DNA of 44,787 nt from Candidatus Saccharimonadota bacterium (GCA_017404515.1 JAFRCG010000017.1:1-44787); one strand, 5' to 3'; counted from the stretch's first letter, positions 9,801 to 18,837 are shown. The notes: generated by a model not told the origin, from the letters alone. Numbers and translations are program-made.

Positions 9801-10748
9801 TTAAAATTCCTCCAAAAAGTCTAATTTGCCAGATTCAAAATAGCGCACATCGGTGAGACCGTATTTTAGCATAACCAAACGGTCAATGCCGCCACCCCAA
9901 GCAAAGCCCTGATATTTCTCTGGGTCGATACCGGCCATCTTGAGGACATTAGGATGAATCATGCCACAGCCCAACATTTCTAGCCAGCCATCGCCCTTAC
10001 CGCCAAGTGATTTTGGTTTTTCAATCAGTAGCTCTACGGATGGCTCTGTAAATGGGAAATATCCAGGCTGGGTTTTGATATTGAGATTCTGTCCGTAATA
10101 AGCCTCAAAGAAATTTTTGAGGACACCAAGCATTTGGCCCATAGTGGTGCCTTGGCTAACAAAGATGCCCTCACATTGATAAAAAGTGTGCTCGTGCGTA
10201 GCGTCAACATCTTCATTTCTAAAGACGCGCCCAGGAATAACTACGGCGATTTTGCCACCGTTTTCTAAATCTTTTTTGTAGTGTTTCAAGGCGCGGTGCT
10301 GCATGGTAGAAGTGTGGGCTGGAGGAATAAAACCTTCGGCAGTGCGGAAAGTATCATAACCATCTCTGGCAGGATGGCCTTCTGGGAAGTTGAGCGATTC
10401 AAACATATGGAATTCGTCGTCAAGCTGCTGAGCTTCCATAACATTAAATCCCATGTGTGAATAAATATCCAGGACATGGTTTAACTCTGTCATTAGTGGG
10501 TGCTTGCTTCCCTTTTTGATGGTTGGAATCTCGGAATTTGGAGCAGCAGGTGCAGTAATATCAATTGGTGTGACATTTTCTGAATCCGCTGCATCAAGAG
10601 CTTGCTGTAACTCTTGCTGCAATTTTTCTCGTTTTTTATTTAGCTCCTCACCAAAACTTTTGCGCTCGTTTTCTGGAAGAGTTTTGATTTTGGCATATTC
10701 AGCATTTAGTGCCTTTAAGTTTGCCTTGATTTCTTCTACGCTTGACAT
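9801..10748 (-). CDS. pheS: Phenylalanine-tRNA ligase alpha subunit
   Basis: Catalytic alpha chain of PheRS. It has 315 aa: an N-terminal coiled coil (about 1-50), then the class II core. Motif 2 is seen around HTSTMQHRAL to VFRNEDVDATHEHTFYQ, and motif 3 at GFAWGGGIDRLVMLKYG near the end. The start ATG at 10748 has TATAAT exactly 6 nt upstream (10755-10760 complement), so the mRNA is probably leaderless. It is the first gene of the pheS-pheT unit. Confidence 0.96.
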   Translation of the reverse strand: MSSVEEIKANLKALNAEYAKIKTLPENERKSFGEELNKKREKLQQELQQALDAADSENVTPIDITAPAAPNSEIPTIKKGSKHPLMTELNHVLDIYSHMGFNVMEAQQLDDEFHMFESLNFPEGHPARDGYDTFRTAEGFIPPAHTSTMQHRALKHYKKDLENGGKIAVVIPGRVFRNEDVDATHEHTFYQCEGIFVSQGTTMGQMLGVLKNFFEAYYGQNLNIKTQPGYFPFTEPSVELLIEKPKSLGGKGDGWLEMLGCGMIHPNVLKMAGIDPEKYQGFAWGGGIDRLVMLKYGLTDVRYFESGKLDFLEEF

Positions 10749-10789
10749 GGAATAATTATATCATAATCAAGGTAAAATGGCGAAGATTA

Positions 10790-11017
10790 TTAGATAGTGA
10801 CAATAATAATAACGGATGCAATAGCCAGAACGACTAGCACAATCCAAACCCAAGCAAACTTGCTACCTTTTTTGAGATCTTTGGTATAGTCTGAATCTTC
10901 TACGAGATCTGGGTCTTGGCCGCGTTCTTCTGCTTTGGCGCGCTCACGCAAATCTGCTGTAATGCGCTGGTTGAGGCGAGAACGGTCTTCATTGTTTTTT
11001 GATACGATAATTCCCAT
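10790..11017 (-). CDS. Small C-tail-anchored membrane protein
   Basis: Not recognised. The 75-residue product starts MGIIVSKNNEDRSRLNQR, has a charged, Arg/Glu/Asp-rich cytoplasmic part, and ends in one hydrophobic helix (about 55-75, AWVWIVLVVLAIASVIIIVT). The ATG at 11017 is chosen because AAGGAC lies 7 nt upstream; a longer frame of 104 codons would start inside the promoter region. Its promoter overlaps that of the divergent MIP channel gene, so the two may be co-regulated or compete. Confidence 0.65.
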   Translation of the reverse strand: MGIIVSKNNEDRSRLNQRITADLRERAKAEERGQDPDLVEDSDYTKDLKKGSKFAWVWIVLVVLAIASVIIIVTI

Positions 11018-11048
11018 TTCGGATGTCCTTAAACTTAAGTATTTTATT

Positions 11049-11089
11049 ATTATATTTGATATCACAAAATTTGACAAGTGTGCTATAAT
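11049..11089. promoter_or_regulatory. Overlapping divergent promoters
   Basis: Minus strand: TTGTCA (complement of 11072-11077), 17-bp spacer, TATAAT (complement of 11049-11054). Plus strand: an extended -10 TGCTATAAT (11081-11089). The minus -35 box lies inside the plus promoter, so both cannot be occupied at once. Confidence 0.65.
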
Positions 11090-11117
11090 GAACACATATA
11101 CCAATTAAGGAGGAATA

Positions 11118-12032
11118 ATGGCTACAACCAAGTCCAAGAAGACTACCAAGTCTTCAAAGCCAAAGGCCGCCACAGTTAAAACTCACGCTAAGAGAGTTGA
11201 GACGGTCAAGGCAGAAGTTGTCGAACAGGAAGGAAAACCATTCAAGGGTTTCTTTGCACGCAAGTTCGACGCTAACGAAACTATATTAACAATCTTTAAG
11301 AGCCCACGCATCTACGGTGCAATTATTGGCGAAGTTATCGGCACAATGCTACTAACCGCCATTCTTTTGACCCTGGGTGTGTATCAGCCACTTTACATCA
11401 TGTTTGGTGTGATTGCTATCTCTATGGCAATTTTTGCCTTTTCTGGTGCAAATATCAACCCAATCGTTACTGTAGGTATGATGGCTTCTCGCCGGATGTC
11501 TGCTATCCGCGGCGTGGTTTATCTACTTTCACAGGTACTAGGTGCATGGCTAGCATTTTTGCTAGTAAACGCTTTCCGCGGCGCATCTGAGAATGCTGCT
11601 GATATGCCACAAATGGCAGCAGTTGCAGACGGTCAATTCTGGTTAGTTACCATGATTGAGTTTGTCGGCGCTATCATGATTGCGTTCTTCTTTGCACGCG
11701 CACTTTCCTACAAGCGCAGCACTTTCACTTTTGCAGCTATCTATGGCGGCGGTGTTTGTGTTACCTTGCTATTTGTCATTGTAATTTCTTCCACTTTCTC
11801 AGGTTTGCAGAATAACTTCATTCTCAATCCTGCAGCAGCTTTGATGTATCAAATCCTACCTGCTGGTGGTGAGAACTTTGGCGAAATCTTTGGTGCAATT
11901 TGTGGTGCATTACTAACCTATGTCATCTTCCCAATGGTTGGTGGCGTACTAGGTTTCTACCTAGCAGACTTTGGCGCTCGTCTTTCCGGCGAGAAGACCT
12001 GCTGTGGTGATTGCAACAAAATCGCAAAATAA
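11118..12032 (+). CDS. Atypical MIP-family (aquaporin/glycerol facilitator-like) channel
   Basis: A six-helix integral membrane channel. The 304 aa start with about 45 Lys-rich, low-complexity cytoplasmic residues. The channel core has the two half-helix motifs: SGANINPIVTVG (NPI at 114-116 instead of NPA) and FILNPAAAL (NPA at 237-239). The residue after the second NPA is normally Arg of the selectivity filter and is Ala240 here; the His of SGxHxNP is Asn. The pore should therefore be wider and less selective than a classic aquaporin. It ends GEKTCCGDCNK, a Cys cluster. AGGAGG precedes the ATG. Followed by a terminator, so monocistronic. Substrate unknown. Confidence 0.82.
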   Translation: MATTKSKKTTKSSKPKAATVKTHAKRVETVKAEVVEQEGKPFKGFFARKFDANETILTIFKSPRIYGAIIGEVIGTMLLTAILLTLGVYQPLYIMFGVIAISMAIFAFSGANINPIVTVGMMASRRMSAIRGVVYLLSQVLGAWLAFLLVNAFRGASENAADMPQMAAVADGQFWLVTMIEFVGAIMIAFFFARALSYKRSTFTFAAIYGGGVCVTLLFVIVISSTFSGLQNNFILNPAAALMYQILPAGGENFGEIFGAICGALLTYVIFPMVGGVLGFYLADFGARLSGEKTCCGDCNKIAK

Positions 12033-12048
12033 TCCAAGCGTCTAATAC

Positions 12049-12075
12049 AAAAGAGCCTAGAGATAGGCTCTTTTT
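12049..12075 (+). terminator. Rho-independent terminator of the MIP channel gene
   Basis: Stem AAAGAGCCTA with TAGGCTCTTT, loop GAGA, then a T tract, 17 bp past the stop. Confidence 0.85.
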
Positions 12076-12116
12076 GGTACTTTATTTTTGAGCAATAATT
12101 CTATAAAATAGATATT

Positions 12117-13937
12117 ATGATTAAAAACCGCAGAAAGCAGATTTTGATAAAAATATTGATTTTGATGGCTGCGGCGTTCTTTTGCGTATGGCTGCTAGAG
12201 TATCGAGCAAGACAAAATAATGCTGGCGCAGCTTTCTTGTGGGTGGCGAGAAATCCATTCGTATGTATTTGTTCTGCTGGGATCATGTTTTTTGTGATTC
12301 TGCTGTTTTATGGGATTTTTAGAAAACTATTTTTAAGCATTGGAATGGTAACTGCTGGAATTTTGATTATTGGCTACATCAATATTGCAAAACATTCTTT
12401 TAGGGGTGTACCGGTTTTGCCAGAAGATTTTGCGTTGACAGACCAAGCTGGGACGCTTACCAAATTTGTGGATTTTGGCAGCATCGTTAGACTAATCATT
12501 GCAGTATTTTTGACTATTATATTAGCTATAATCCTTGATTCTCTTACCAAAAAATTCTTCCAAAAAGAAAAGGTTGCCAGAAAAGATAGGTGGTGGAGAA
12601 GGTATCTCATGATGTCTAGATTAGCGATTGTGGCAGTGGCTGTAGCGGGGCTTCTAGTGACCACAAAAATTACTAAAATCTGGTTTAGGCAAGATTTTGT
12701 AGCCTGGAGCCAAGTAGTTAATTATGATAAAAATGGTTTTTTGCTGGGATTTGTGAGCAATATTGATAGCGAAAAATATTCTCAGCCAGACGGCTATACT
12801 GAGCAAAAAATTAAAGACATCGCGGACCGATTGGCGCAAAAAGCCAAGGCCGATACCAAAAGAAAGACACTGGGTAGCCTTGATGCAAATATCCTTATTG
12901 TATTAAATGAATCCTTCTATGATCCAGAAATTATTAGAGAATATTATGATTATACAGACACTGATGTAACTCCAAATCTACATAATTTGCAAAAAACTTA
13001 CCCACACGGGACGATGTATTCTCCAGAATATGGTGGTGGCACGGCAAACATAGAATATGCGGTGCTGACTGGCCTGACTAACTATTGGTTGGATTCAATA
13101 CCTTATACTAATTTTATCGTTAACAAAAGCAGTGTGCCGTCAGTAGCATCTTTTGTAAATACAAATAGTCTTGCTACGGCAACAGTACATCCTTTTAGTG
13201 GCAGCATGTACAAAAGAGACAAGGTTCTGCCAATATTAGGATTTGATGATTTTGTTACCGAAGAAGAATTTATACATCGAGAAAAAGATGGAAAAAGCGA
13301 ATACATCAATGATCGCTCGGCATATCAAGAAACTTTAGATAAGCTTACCGAAAGTAGCGAAAAAATGTTAATTTCTTTGATTACAATGCAGAATCACGCG
13401 CCATATTCAGAAAATGAATACAGTGAAAATAAGTTTGAGGTAGGCAATGTAGAAAATACAAAGGAAAAGTCGGCAATTGAAACTTATCTGACGACGGTTA
13501 ACAATGCCGATAAATATTTGGGTGAATTTATAGAAAAGCTAAATTCATTTGATGAAAAAACCGTAGTGCTGTTTTATGGAGATCATAGCGCCGGAGTATT
13601 TCCGGATTTGGTGTCCAATGAAAAGAAAGAAGCTCGAGAGATCACACACAAAACTCCATATTTTATTTATGCAAATTTTGATTTAGATAGTGATACTAAG
13701 GACCTGCCAGAAACCACACCAAATTGTCTATCTAATACCTTATTCAATTTACTAAATGTACAAAAACCAACTGTCTTCTATCTACTAGATGCGGTATGTG
13801 AGGAATCACCAGTTTTGGCTAAAACATATTATGAAGATGGCGGACCTTTTGCATCCACTGCAATATCAGAATATGAACTAATTACCTATGATCTAGTAGT
13901 TGGAAATCAGTGGAGCTTAGATATTCTTAGGAAATAG
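12117..13937 (+). CDS. LtaS-like membrane phosphoglycerol transferase (sulfatase/alkaline phosphatase superfamily)
   Basis: Likely transfers phosphoglycerol-type groups to an envelope glycolipid or polymer outside the membrane. The 606 aa have five or so N-terminal transmembrane helices (to about 185) and an extracellular catalytic domain (about 255-600). Seen residues fit the LtaS metal site: VLNESFYDP (Glu265), GGGTANIEY with the likely nucleophile Thr309, QNHAPYS (His427) and FYGDHSAG (Asp489, His490). A TATAAA/TAAAAT -10 lies 7 nt before the ATG, suggesting a leaderless mRNA. The 3' end overlaps convergent metG by 21 bp. Whether the product is lipoteichoic-acid-like is unknown. Confidence 0.85.
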   Translation: MIKNRRKQILIKILILMAAAFFCVWLLEYRARQNNAGAAFLWVARNPFVCICSAGIMFFVILLFYGIFRKLFLSIGMVTAGILIIGYINIAKHSFRGVPVLPEDFALTDQAGTLTKFVDFGSIVRLIIAVFLTIILAIILDSLTKKFFQKEKVARKDRWWRRYLMMSRLAIVAVAVAGLLVTTKITKIWFRQDFVAWSQVVNYDKNGFLLGFVSNIDSEKYSQPDGYTEQKIKDIADRLAQKAKADTKRKTLGSLDANILIVLNESFYDPEIIREYYDYTDTDVTPNLHNLQKTYPHGTMYSPEYGGGTANIEYAVLTGLTNYWLDSIPYTNFIVNKSSVPSVASFVNTNSLATATVHPFSGSMYKRDKVLPILGFDDFVTEEEFIHREKDGKSEYINDRSAYQETLDKLTESSEKMLISLITMQNHAPYSENEYSENKFEVGNVENTKEKSAIETYLTTVNNADKYLGEFIEKLNSFDEKTVVLFYGDHSAGVFPDLVSNEKKEAREITHKTPYFIYANFDLDSDTKDLPETTPNCLSNTLFNLLNVQKPTVFYLLDAVCEESPVLAKTYYEDGGPFASTAISEYELITYDLVVGNQWSLDILRK

Positions 13938-15380
13938 CGGAGTGGCTGGTGGGGCAATCTCTGCCGCAGTGAAAATCTCAGTGATTTTGGTAGCTGTTTC
14001 CGGCAAGAATGGCTCTAGTAGATAGGAAACATTTAGTAGTTTAGTAGCAAGCGATTCTAAAGTAGATTCAAGCTTTTTGGTGGCAGCGACAGAGCCAGCT
14101 TCATCTCCGGCGGCAGCGGCTTCTCTCAGAACTTTGGCAAGTTCCCAAGGTTTACTATCATCAATTTCTTTGTTGATGGCTTGGACTTTTTCCCAGGCAT
14201 AATCCAGCGCTCTAGAGAAATAAAGTGAGTCCATAAGCGCACGATATTCATTGTCCTGCTCTGGCTGGAAATTTTTAATGCCAGACATTTTTTGTTTTTT
14301 GCAAAGATTGGCAAGGCGCTGCACGAGATTACCAAGGTCGTTAGCAAGTTCGTTATTGTAGGCAGATTCATATTTTTCCCAAGTGAAATCTGAGTCTGCA
14401 AAGGTATCAATGTGACGAAGGAAGAAGTACCGAAAAGCTGGCAAGCCAAAACGATCCAAAACCTCCATTGGATCAACAACATTGCCGATACTTTTGCTCA
14501 TTTTTTGACCATCAGACAAAACATGGCCATGAGAATGAATAGTTTTTGGCAGTGGAAGACCTAATGCCAAAAGCATAGCGGGCCAAATAATGGTGTGAAA
14601 ACGCAAAATATCTTTGCCAACAAACTGGACGCTGGCTGGCCAAAAATCGGAAATATCCTGATCTGGATAGCCTAAAACTGTGATGTAATTAGAAAGTGCA
14701 TCCACCCAGACATACATGACCTGGCTATCATCACCAGGAACTGGCACCCCCCACTGGAGCTGGGAAACTGGGCGCGAGACAGAGACATCTGGCGTATCTT
14801 CCAAGAGTGCCAACATTTCCTTGGCGCGAAACTCTGGCAAAATCAACATGGCTTTGTCTGTAATAGCCTGGCGAATTTGATCTTTGAAATCGGAAACTCT
14901 AAAATAATAGTTTTCTTCGCGAAGCTTAGTATAAGGTTTGTTGTGGTCTGGGCAAACACCGTTGTTGTCATCATACTCTTTTTGAGTAACGAAGCGCTCA
15001 CAACCATCACAATACCAGCCCTCGTAAGAATCTAGGTAGATATGGTCTGCCATTTTTTTCCAGATTTCTTGGCAACGACGCATATGCGTCTCGTCAGTAG
15101 TATGGATAAAATCTGTAGGATCAACACCCAGGGCTTTGATGAAATCGCGGAATTTCTGAGTATTCTCTGCAACATAAGATTCTACAGGCTGGCCGAGTTC
15201 TTCGGCTTTTTTGTAGATTTTATTGCCGTGTTCATCTGTGCCGGCCTGGAAGCGTACTTCGTTGCCAAGGGATTTTTGATAGCGGGCATAAGTATCTGCC
15301 AAAAGATAATCTAAGGCATGACCAATATGGGGTGCGCCGTTAACATAAGGGATGGCGGTAGTAAGATAGACTTTTGACAT
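13917..15380 (-). CDS. metG: Methionine-tRNA ligase
   Basis: Charges tRNA-Met. The 487 aa are the short form without a C-terminal EMAP-like tRNA-binding domain. The class I HIGH motif is at PHIGHALDY (about 17-25) and KMSKS at QKMSKSIGN. The connective insert has a CDGC...CPDH zinc site. The N-terminal start TTAIPYVNGAPHIGHA is typical. TATAAT (15387-15392 complement) is exactly 6 nt before the ATG, so the transcript is probably leaderless, as for pheS. The last 21 bp overlap the convergent LtaS-like gene. Confidence 0.96.
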   Translation of the reverse strand: MSKVYLTTAIPYVNGAPHIGHALDYLLADTYARYQKSLGNEVRFQAGTDEHGNKIYKKAEELGQPVESYVAENTQKFRDFIKALGVDPTDFIHTTDETHMRRCQEIWKKMADHIYLDSYEGWYCDGCERFVTQKEYDDNNGVCPDHNKPYTKLREENYYFRVSDFKDQIRQAITDKAMLILPEFRAKEMLALLEDTPDVSVSRPVSQLQWGVPVPGDDSQVMYVWVDALSNYITVLGYPDQDISDFWPASVQFVGKDILRFHTIIWPAMLLALGLPLPKTIHSHGHVLSDGQKMSKSIGNVVDPMEVLDRFGLPAFRYFFLRHIDTFADSDFTWEKYESAYNNELANDLGNLVQRLANLCKKQKMSGIKNFQPEQDNEYRALMDSLYFSRALDYAWEKVQAINKEIDDSKPWELAKVLREAAAAGDEAGSVAATKKLESTLESLATKLLNVSYLLEPFLPETATKITEIFTAAEIAPPATPLFPKNI

Positions 15381-15394
15381 GGAATAATTATATA

Positions 15395-16846
15395 CTATTT
15401 AACGACACAAGTAAAGCCGTCTTCTTCGTAGGAATCTTGAATAGTGTCAATATCCGTGACGACTTCGCCGCGAACTACAAAGAGGTCTAGCACCTTGGCG
15501 TTAGTAGCATTGATATCAGCGGCATCGGCTTGATGAGTGACAGTAAGAGTATCGCCCATTACCTCGTAGTTACTGATAAATGGGTCAGTAGCGGCTCCCG
15601 TGGCAGAACCATTATTGTAGGCAGATTCATATTTTGCGGAATAAGCGCTACGAGCGAGATCGCGCCCAGTGTTAGCAGCGTCAGCACTAGCGTAGTTTAG
15701 GACCATAGTACTACCAATACTAGAGAGCTCGTCATCGGAATACATTGCAATGGCATCTTCCCTACCAGAAACAACTTCACCGTAAGCTGAGAAAACGGTA
15801 CCATCGCCCTCTAATGTACAAGTTAAACTAGAAACGGTAGGCTGTTTAGTCTGGGACGAGGAAGAACTACTACTAGAGTTAGTAGTGCTCTTCTTGGAGC
15901 CACCGCCCAAGACTATCATCAAGACAACGATTACTATTGCAATTAACACAACTGCTGCACCAATAATAATGATTAGTTTGAGATTGGCTTTGACTTCTTT
16001 CTTCTTTTTGACTTTGGTGACTGGCTCGGCGTGGTTAGGTGCGGATTCAGAATAAACTAGGGCACTACCAATAGAGCCTGGAACTGGATCGGCTGGAACA
16101 ATTGGCTCTTCTTCTTCCGTATCTGATTTGGATTCTGCTGGTTTAGGAGCATCACCGATAAAGCTAGCAGAAGAAGTAGGTTCTGTCTCTTGAGTCCCCG
16201 TAATTCCTGCGTCAGAACTATCTGGTGCTGGGGTGGTTTCCGTAGGTGTATTATCTACGCTGGAAGCGCCAATTGTAGAATCCATTGCTGCACTATCGCC
16301 TAGGCTAGAGTCTGGGGTATCACCTAAGGCGGTTGGCTCTGACGAAAGCGTATCTGCCGGCGTACCCATTGAAGAAGCTTCTGGAGTGGATGTAGCAGCA
16401 AAAGGGGCATCTGCAGTTGATGCTAAATTTGTAGCTGGAGCTTGTCCTGAAGTAGTATCTGCGGCAGGTGCGGCTGGAGCAGCAAGATCTGTAGCTGGAG
16501 GAGTTTCTACAGCTGGTGCCTCTGGAGTGATTGAGGCTTCTGGGGTAGAAGTATCCGGAGTAGGAGTACCAACAGCAGGGGTCTCCGTAGCAGGAGCAAA
16601 GGGAGCCGAGGCTTCTGCTGCGGAAGAATCAACAGAAGGGGCTGGAGTGGTTTCAGCAGGAGATTCTAAAGTGTTGTTATTAGCAGCAGAAGTAAGATCT
16701 GCGGCAACTTGATCTAGGGAAGGGGCCTCTGGAGCGGTAGCTTCTGGAGCAGGAGCGGGAGTAGAATCTGGAGTAGGCGCTGGCCCAGCAACATCTGGAG
16801 AAATGGGCACGCCATTCTGATTATTTTGATTATCTTCCGGATTCAT
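15395..16846 (-). CDS. Mucin-like membrane protein with long disordered cytoplasmic region
   Basis: Not recognised. The 483 aa begin with about 280 residues almost entirely Pro, Ala, Thr, Ser, Glu and Asp, then KVKKKKEVKANLK, a single transmembrane helix (about 289-312), a poly-Ser linker and a C-terminal domain of about 140 residues. That domain has two cysteines near its ends (LTCTLEGDG and FTCVVK) that could form a disulfide. By the positive-inside rule the Pro/Ala-rich part is cytoplasmic and the C-domain external. GGGAGG precedes the ATG and a two-box promoter lies upstream. It ends just before metG, which has its own promoter. Confidence 0.75.
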   Translation of the reverse strand: MNPEDNQNNQNGVPISPDVAGPAPTPDSTPAPAPEATAPEAPSLDQVAADLTSAANNNTLESPAETTPAPSVDSSAAEASAPFAPATETPAVGTPTPDTSTPEASITPEAPAVETPPATDLAAPAAPAADTTSGQAPATNLASTADAPFAATSTPEASSMGTPADTLSSEPTALGDTPDSSLGDSAAMDSTIGASSVDNTPTETTPAPDSSDAGITGTQETEPTSSASFIGDAPKPAESKSDTEEEEPIVPADPVPGSIGSALVYSESAPNHAEPVTKVKKKKEVKANLKLIIIIGAAVVLIAIVIVVLMIVLGGGSKKSTTNSSSSSSSSQTKQPTVSSLTCTLEGDGTVFSAYGEVVSGREDAIAMYSDDELSSIGSTMVLNYASADAANTGRDLARSAYSAKYESAYNNGSATGAATDPFISNYEVMGDTLTVTHQADAADINATNAKVLDLFVVRGEVVTDIDTIQDSYEEDGFTCVVK

Positions 16847-16874
16847 AAAAAACCTCCCTTTTTACTTATGTCTA

Positions 16875-16903
16875 ATTATACAGGTTATGTTTATTTTTGA
16901 CAA
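16875..16903 (-). promoter_or_regulatory. Sigma-70 type promoter
   Basis: On the minus strand TTGTCA (complement of 16898-16903), 17-bp spacer, TATAAT (complement of 16875-16880). It drives the mucin-like protein gene. Confidence 0.7.
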
Positions 16904-16923
16904 GAGTTTTGTGGAGTTAAAAA

Positions 16924-17712
16924 TCAAAGGCTGTCGGCAATAGCCTGCCATTGCTCTAAAGACAGATCTGCTGGCCGCGCATCTCTTGAAACATTAATTT
17001 TGTCGAGAATTGCAAAAAGTTCGTCTTTTTTGATTTGACCTAAATTTTTGACTAGTTTTTTCCTAGGAGCAGAAAATCCACGCTTGATAAGCGGAAAAAC
17101 CGAATCTGGTATCACAGGGGTGCTAAGTGGCTCCAAGATAATTACTCTACTATCTATCTTTGGTGGCGGAGTAAATAATCCTTTTTCTACCACTGGACCA
17201 AGAGAGACCTGGGCACGATTTTGTACAAAAAGAGAGAGAACGGTATGCCTGCCTGGCTTGGCGGCAATGCGGTCTGCTACCTCTTTTTGAATGAGCAAAA
17301 CTATGCGTTCTGGAGCATTTTTGGCCTCTAGGAGCTTGGTAATAATAGGAGATGTAATGTAATAGGGGATGTTTCCTGCAACGATATATGGCTCTCTGAT
17401 AGAGTCTAAATCATATTTTAGGAAGTCTGAGTTGATAACAGATAGATTCTTCCCAGGAAAAGATTGGGGCAGGTTTTCTGCTAATTTTTTGTCGTATTCT
17501 ACCGCTAGAACGCGCGGAAACACCCTTAGGAGACTAGATGTAAGAGTGCCTAGTCCAGGGCCTATTTCTAAGCACAAGCGGCTCTCAGAGGCTTCTAGGG
17601 GGCTTTCTGAGGAATCTGAGTCATCACCATGGGCTAATTCGGCAATTTCGTCCAAAATTTGGCGATCTTTTAACCAGTGCTGCCCTAGTGATTTATTGTT
17701 TTTTAGAGACAT
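16924..17712 (-). CDS. rsmA: 16S rRNA (adenine1518/1519-N6) dimethyltransferase
   Basis: Dimethylates two adenines in the 3' end of 16S rRNA during 30S assembly. The 262 aa show SAM motif I EIGPGLG (49-55), acidic motif EYDKKL, and the catalytic NIPYY (114-118, for the usual NLPYN). A Ser/Asp-rich insertion (about 29-44) separates the helix from motif I and is unusual. The ATG at 17712 is chosen because it follows the upstream gene's TAA by 1 nt and starts with SLKNNKSLGQHWL, the family N-terminus; a longer frame runs into the upstream gene. It ends in TGA. It forms an operon with the G5/transglycosylase gene. Confidence 0.95.
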   Translation of the reverse strand: MSLKNNKSLGQHWLKDRQILDEIAELAHGDDSDSSESPLEASESRLCLEIGPGLGTLTSSLLRVFPRVLAVEYDKKLAENLPQSFPGKNLSVINSDFLKYDLDSIREPYIVAGNIPYYITSPIITKLLEAKNAPERIVLLIQKEVADRIAAKPGRHTVLSLFVQNRAQVSLGPVVEKGLFTPPPKIDSRVIILEPLSTPVIPDSVFPLIKRGFSAPRKKLVKNLGQIKKDELFAILDKINVSRDARPADLSLEQWQAIADSL

Positions 17713-17713
17713 T

Positions 17714-18751
17714 TTAATACCAGTGGTGCTCCCACCAGTAGGACATAGCCTGGCCCCAACCGCCATAACGGCCAGTAACATACTGGGCCATCCATTTAAT
17801 TTGAGTTACAGGGTTAGTTTCCCAGTCTGCGCCAACAGATGACATCTTGCTGCCTGGAAGAGCTTGGGGAATGCCATATGCGCCAGATGAGGAGTTAGTA
17901 GCATTAACGCGGCAACCAGATTCGTGATAGATGAGAGTGAGTGCGCTATAGAGATCGTTCTCTGAGACGCCAGCTTGGCGAGCCCAGTCAGCGCAAGTAT
18001 TCCACTCTGGTGGAACAGATTTCTTGGAGCCAACAGCAGTAATGCGTGGGACTGGTTCTTTGGCGACTTCCTCAGAAATCTGCTCTCTGGAAACCTCCAC
18101 ACCATTTACAAAATTGACTGAATATTTGATAACTTTGCGACCTTCTTCGCCAGCCTGGATAAGTTTGGTCTCTCCCTGAGAAAGCGTACTATCTTCCCTG
18201 GTTTCTTCTGTATAAGGAATAGCAGTCTCAATAGTGGCAGTTTGGCCACCGTTTCTGGTAATTTTATAGGTGGTGGTAATGCCGGTTTCGATAAAATCCG
18301 TGCTAGCGACTAGTTTGATTTCGTCTCCATCATAAACTGGAATATTAGCCCTTTCGGCAATAGTCTTAGGATCATAGCTAGAGGTCATAACCTGTTTTTT
18401 GACTTTACCATCAATGATAACTACTGGTCTGGAGCGATAAACATTGATGTGAAAATTGTCAAAATCAATCAATGTAGTGCGAGAAGGTTCTACAGTATCA
18501 GTATCTAAAATCTCAACACCAGCACGATCCAAGGCTTCGCCAACGGTTACGGCGTTAGTCTTGATGGTAAGTTTTTTACTCTGATCATGGATGGTGACAA
18601 AATGCGGCTCAGCTAGAGTAGCCGACACACCGGTTTCTTCAGCGAAAGTATTGCGAGTGATGGCTTTGGAAACGGATGCAAAAACCATAGCGATAATCAC
18701 TATGCCAAACACCATAAGAGACAGCTTATTTCTTTTGGAATTAAGTCTCAT
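17714..18751 (-). CDS. Secreted G5-domain lytic transglycosylase-like protein (YabE/Rpf-like)
   Basis: Probably cuts peptidoglycan glycan strands outside the cell. The 345 aa have an N-terminal signal/anchor helix (about 9-30), two DUF348-type repeats (about 55-100 and 103-150), a G5 domain (about 160-238) and a C-terminal lysozyme-like domain (about 250-345). The catalytic Glu is likely Glu277 in YHESGC, followed by SSSGAYGIPQALPGSKM and NPVTQIKWMAQYV. Cys253 and Cys280 may form a disulfide. A TGCTATAAT lies 8 nt before the ATG. In B. subtilis yabE also precedes ksgA; the intervening rnmV is absent here. Confidence 0.88.
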   Translation of the reverse strand: MRLNSKRNKLSLMVFGIVIIAMVFASVSKAITRNTFAEETGVSATLAEPHFVTIHDQSKKLTIKTNAVTVGEALDRAGVEILDTDTVEPSRTTLIDFDNFHINVYRSRPVVIIDGKVKKQVMTSSYDPKTIAERANIPVYDGDEIKLVASTDFIETGITTTYKITRNGGQTATIETAIPYTEETREDSTLSQGETKLIQAGEEGRKVIKYSVNFVNGVEVSREQISEEVAKEPVPRITAVGSKKSVPPEWNTCADWARQAGVSENDLYSALTLIYHESGCRVNATNSSSGAYGIPQALPGSKMSSVGADWETNPVTQIKWMAQYVTGRYGGWGQAMSYWWEHHWY

Positions 18752-18808
18752 ACCTAGCTATTATAGCATATATAAACCACTTATGGCAAGCCTGACGGGG
18801 CTACTTGA

Positions 18809-18837
18809 TTGGCGCTCAAGATATTTTGTGGTATAAT
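18809..18837 (+). promoter_or_regulatory. Promoter of tRNA-Leu
   Basis: TTGGCG (18809-18814), 17-bp spacer, TATAAT (18832-18837) with TG extension, 10 bp before the tRNA. Confidence 0.65.

Noticed and set aside
16233-16712. 159-codon plus-strand ORF rich in Val, Ala, Ser and Gly
   Set aside because: It is the antisense mirror of the Pro/Ala/Thr/Glu-rich repeat region of the minus-strand gene.
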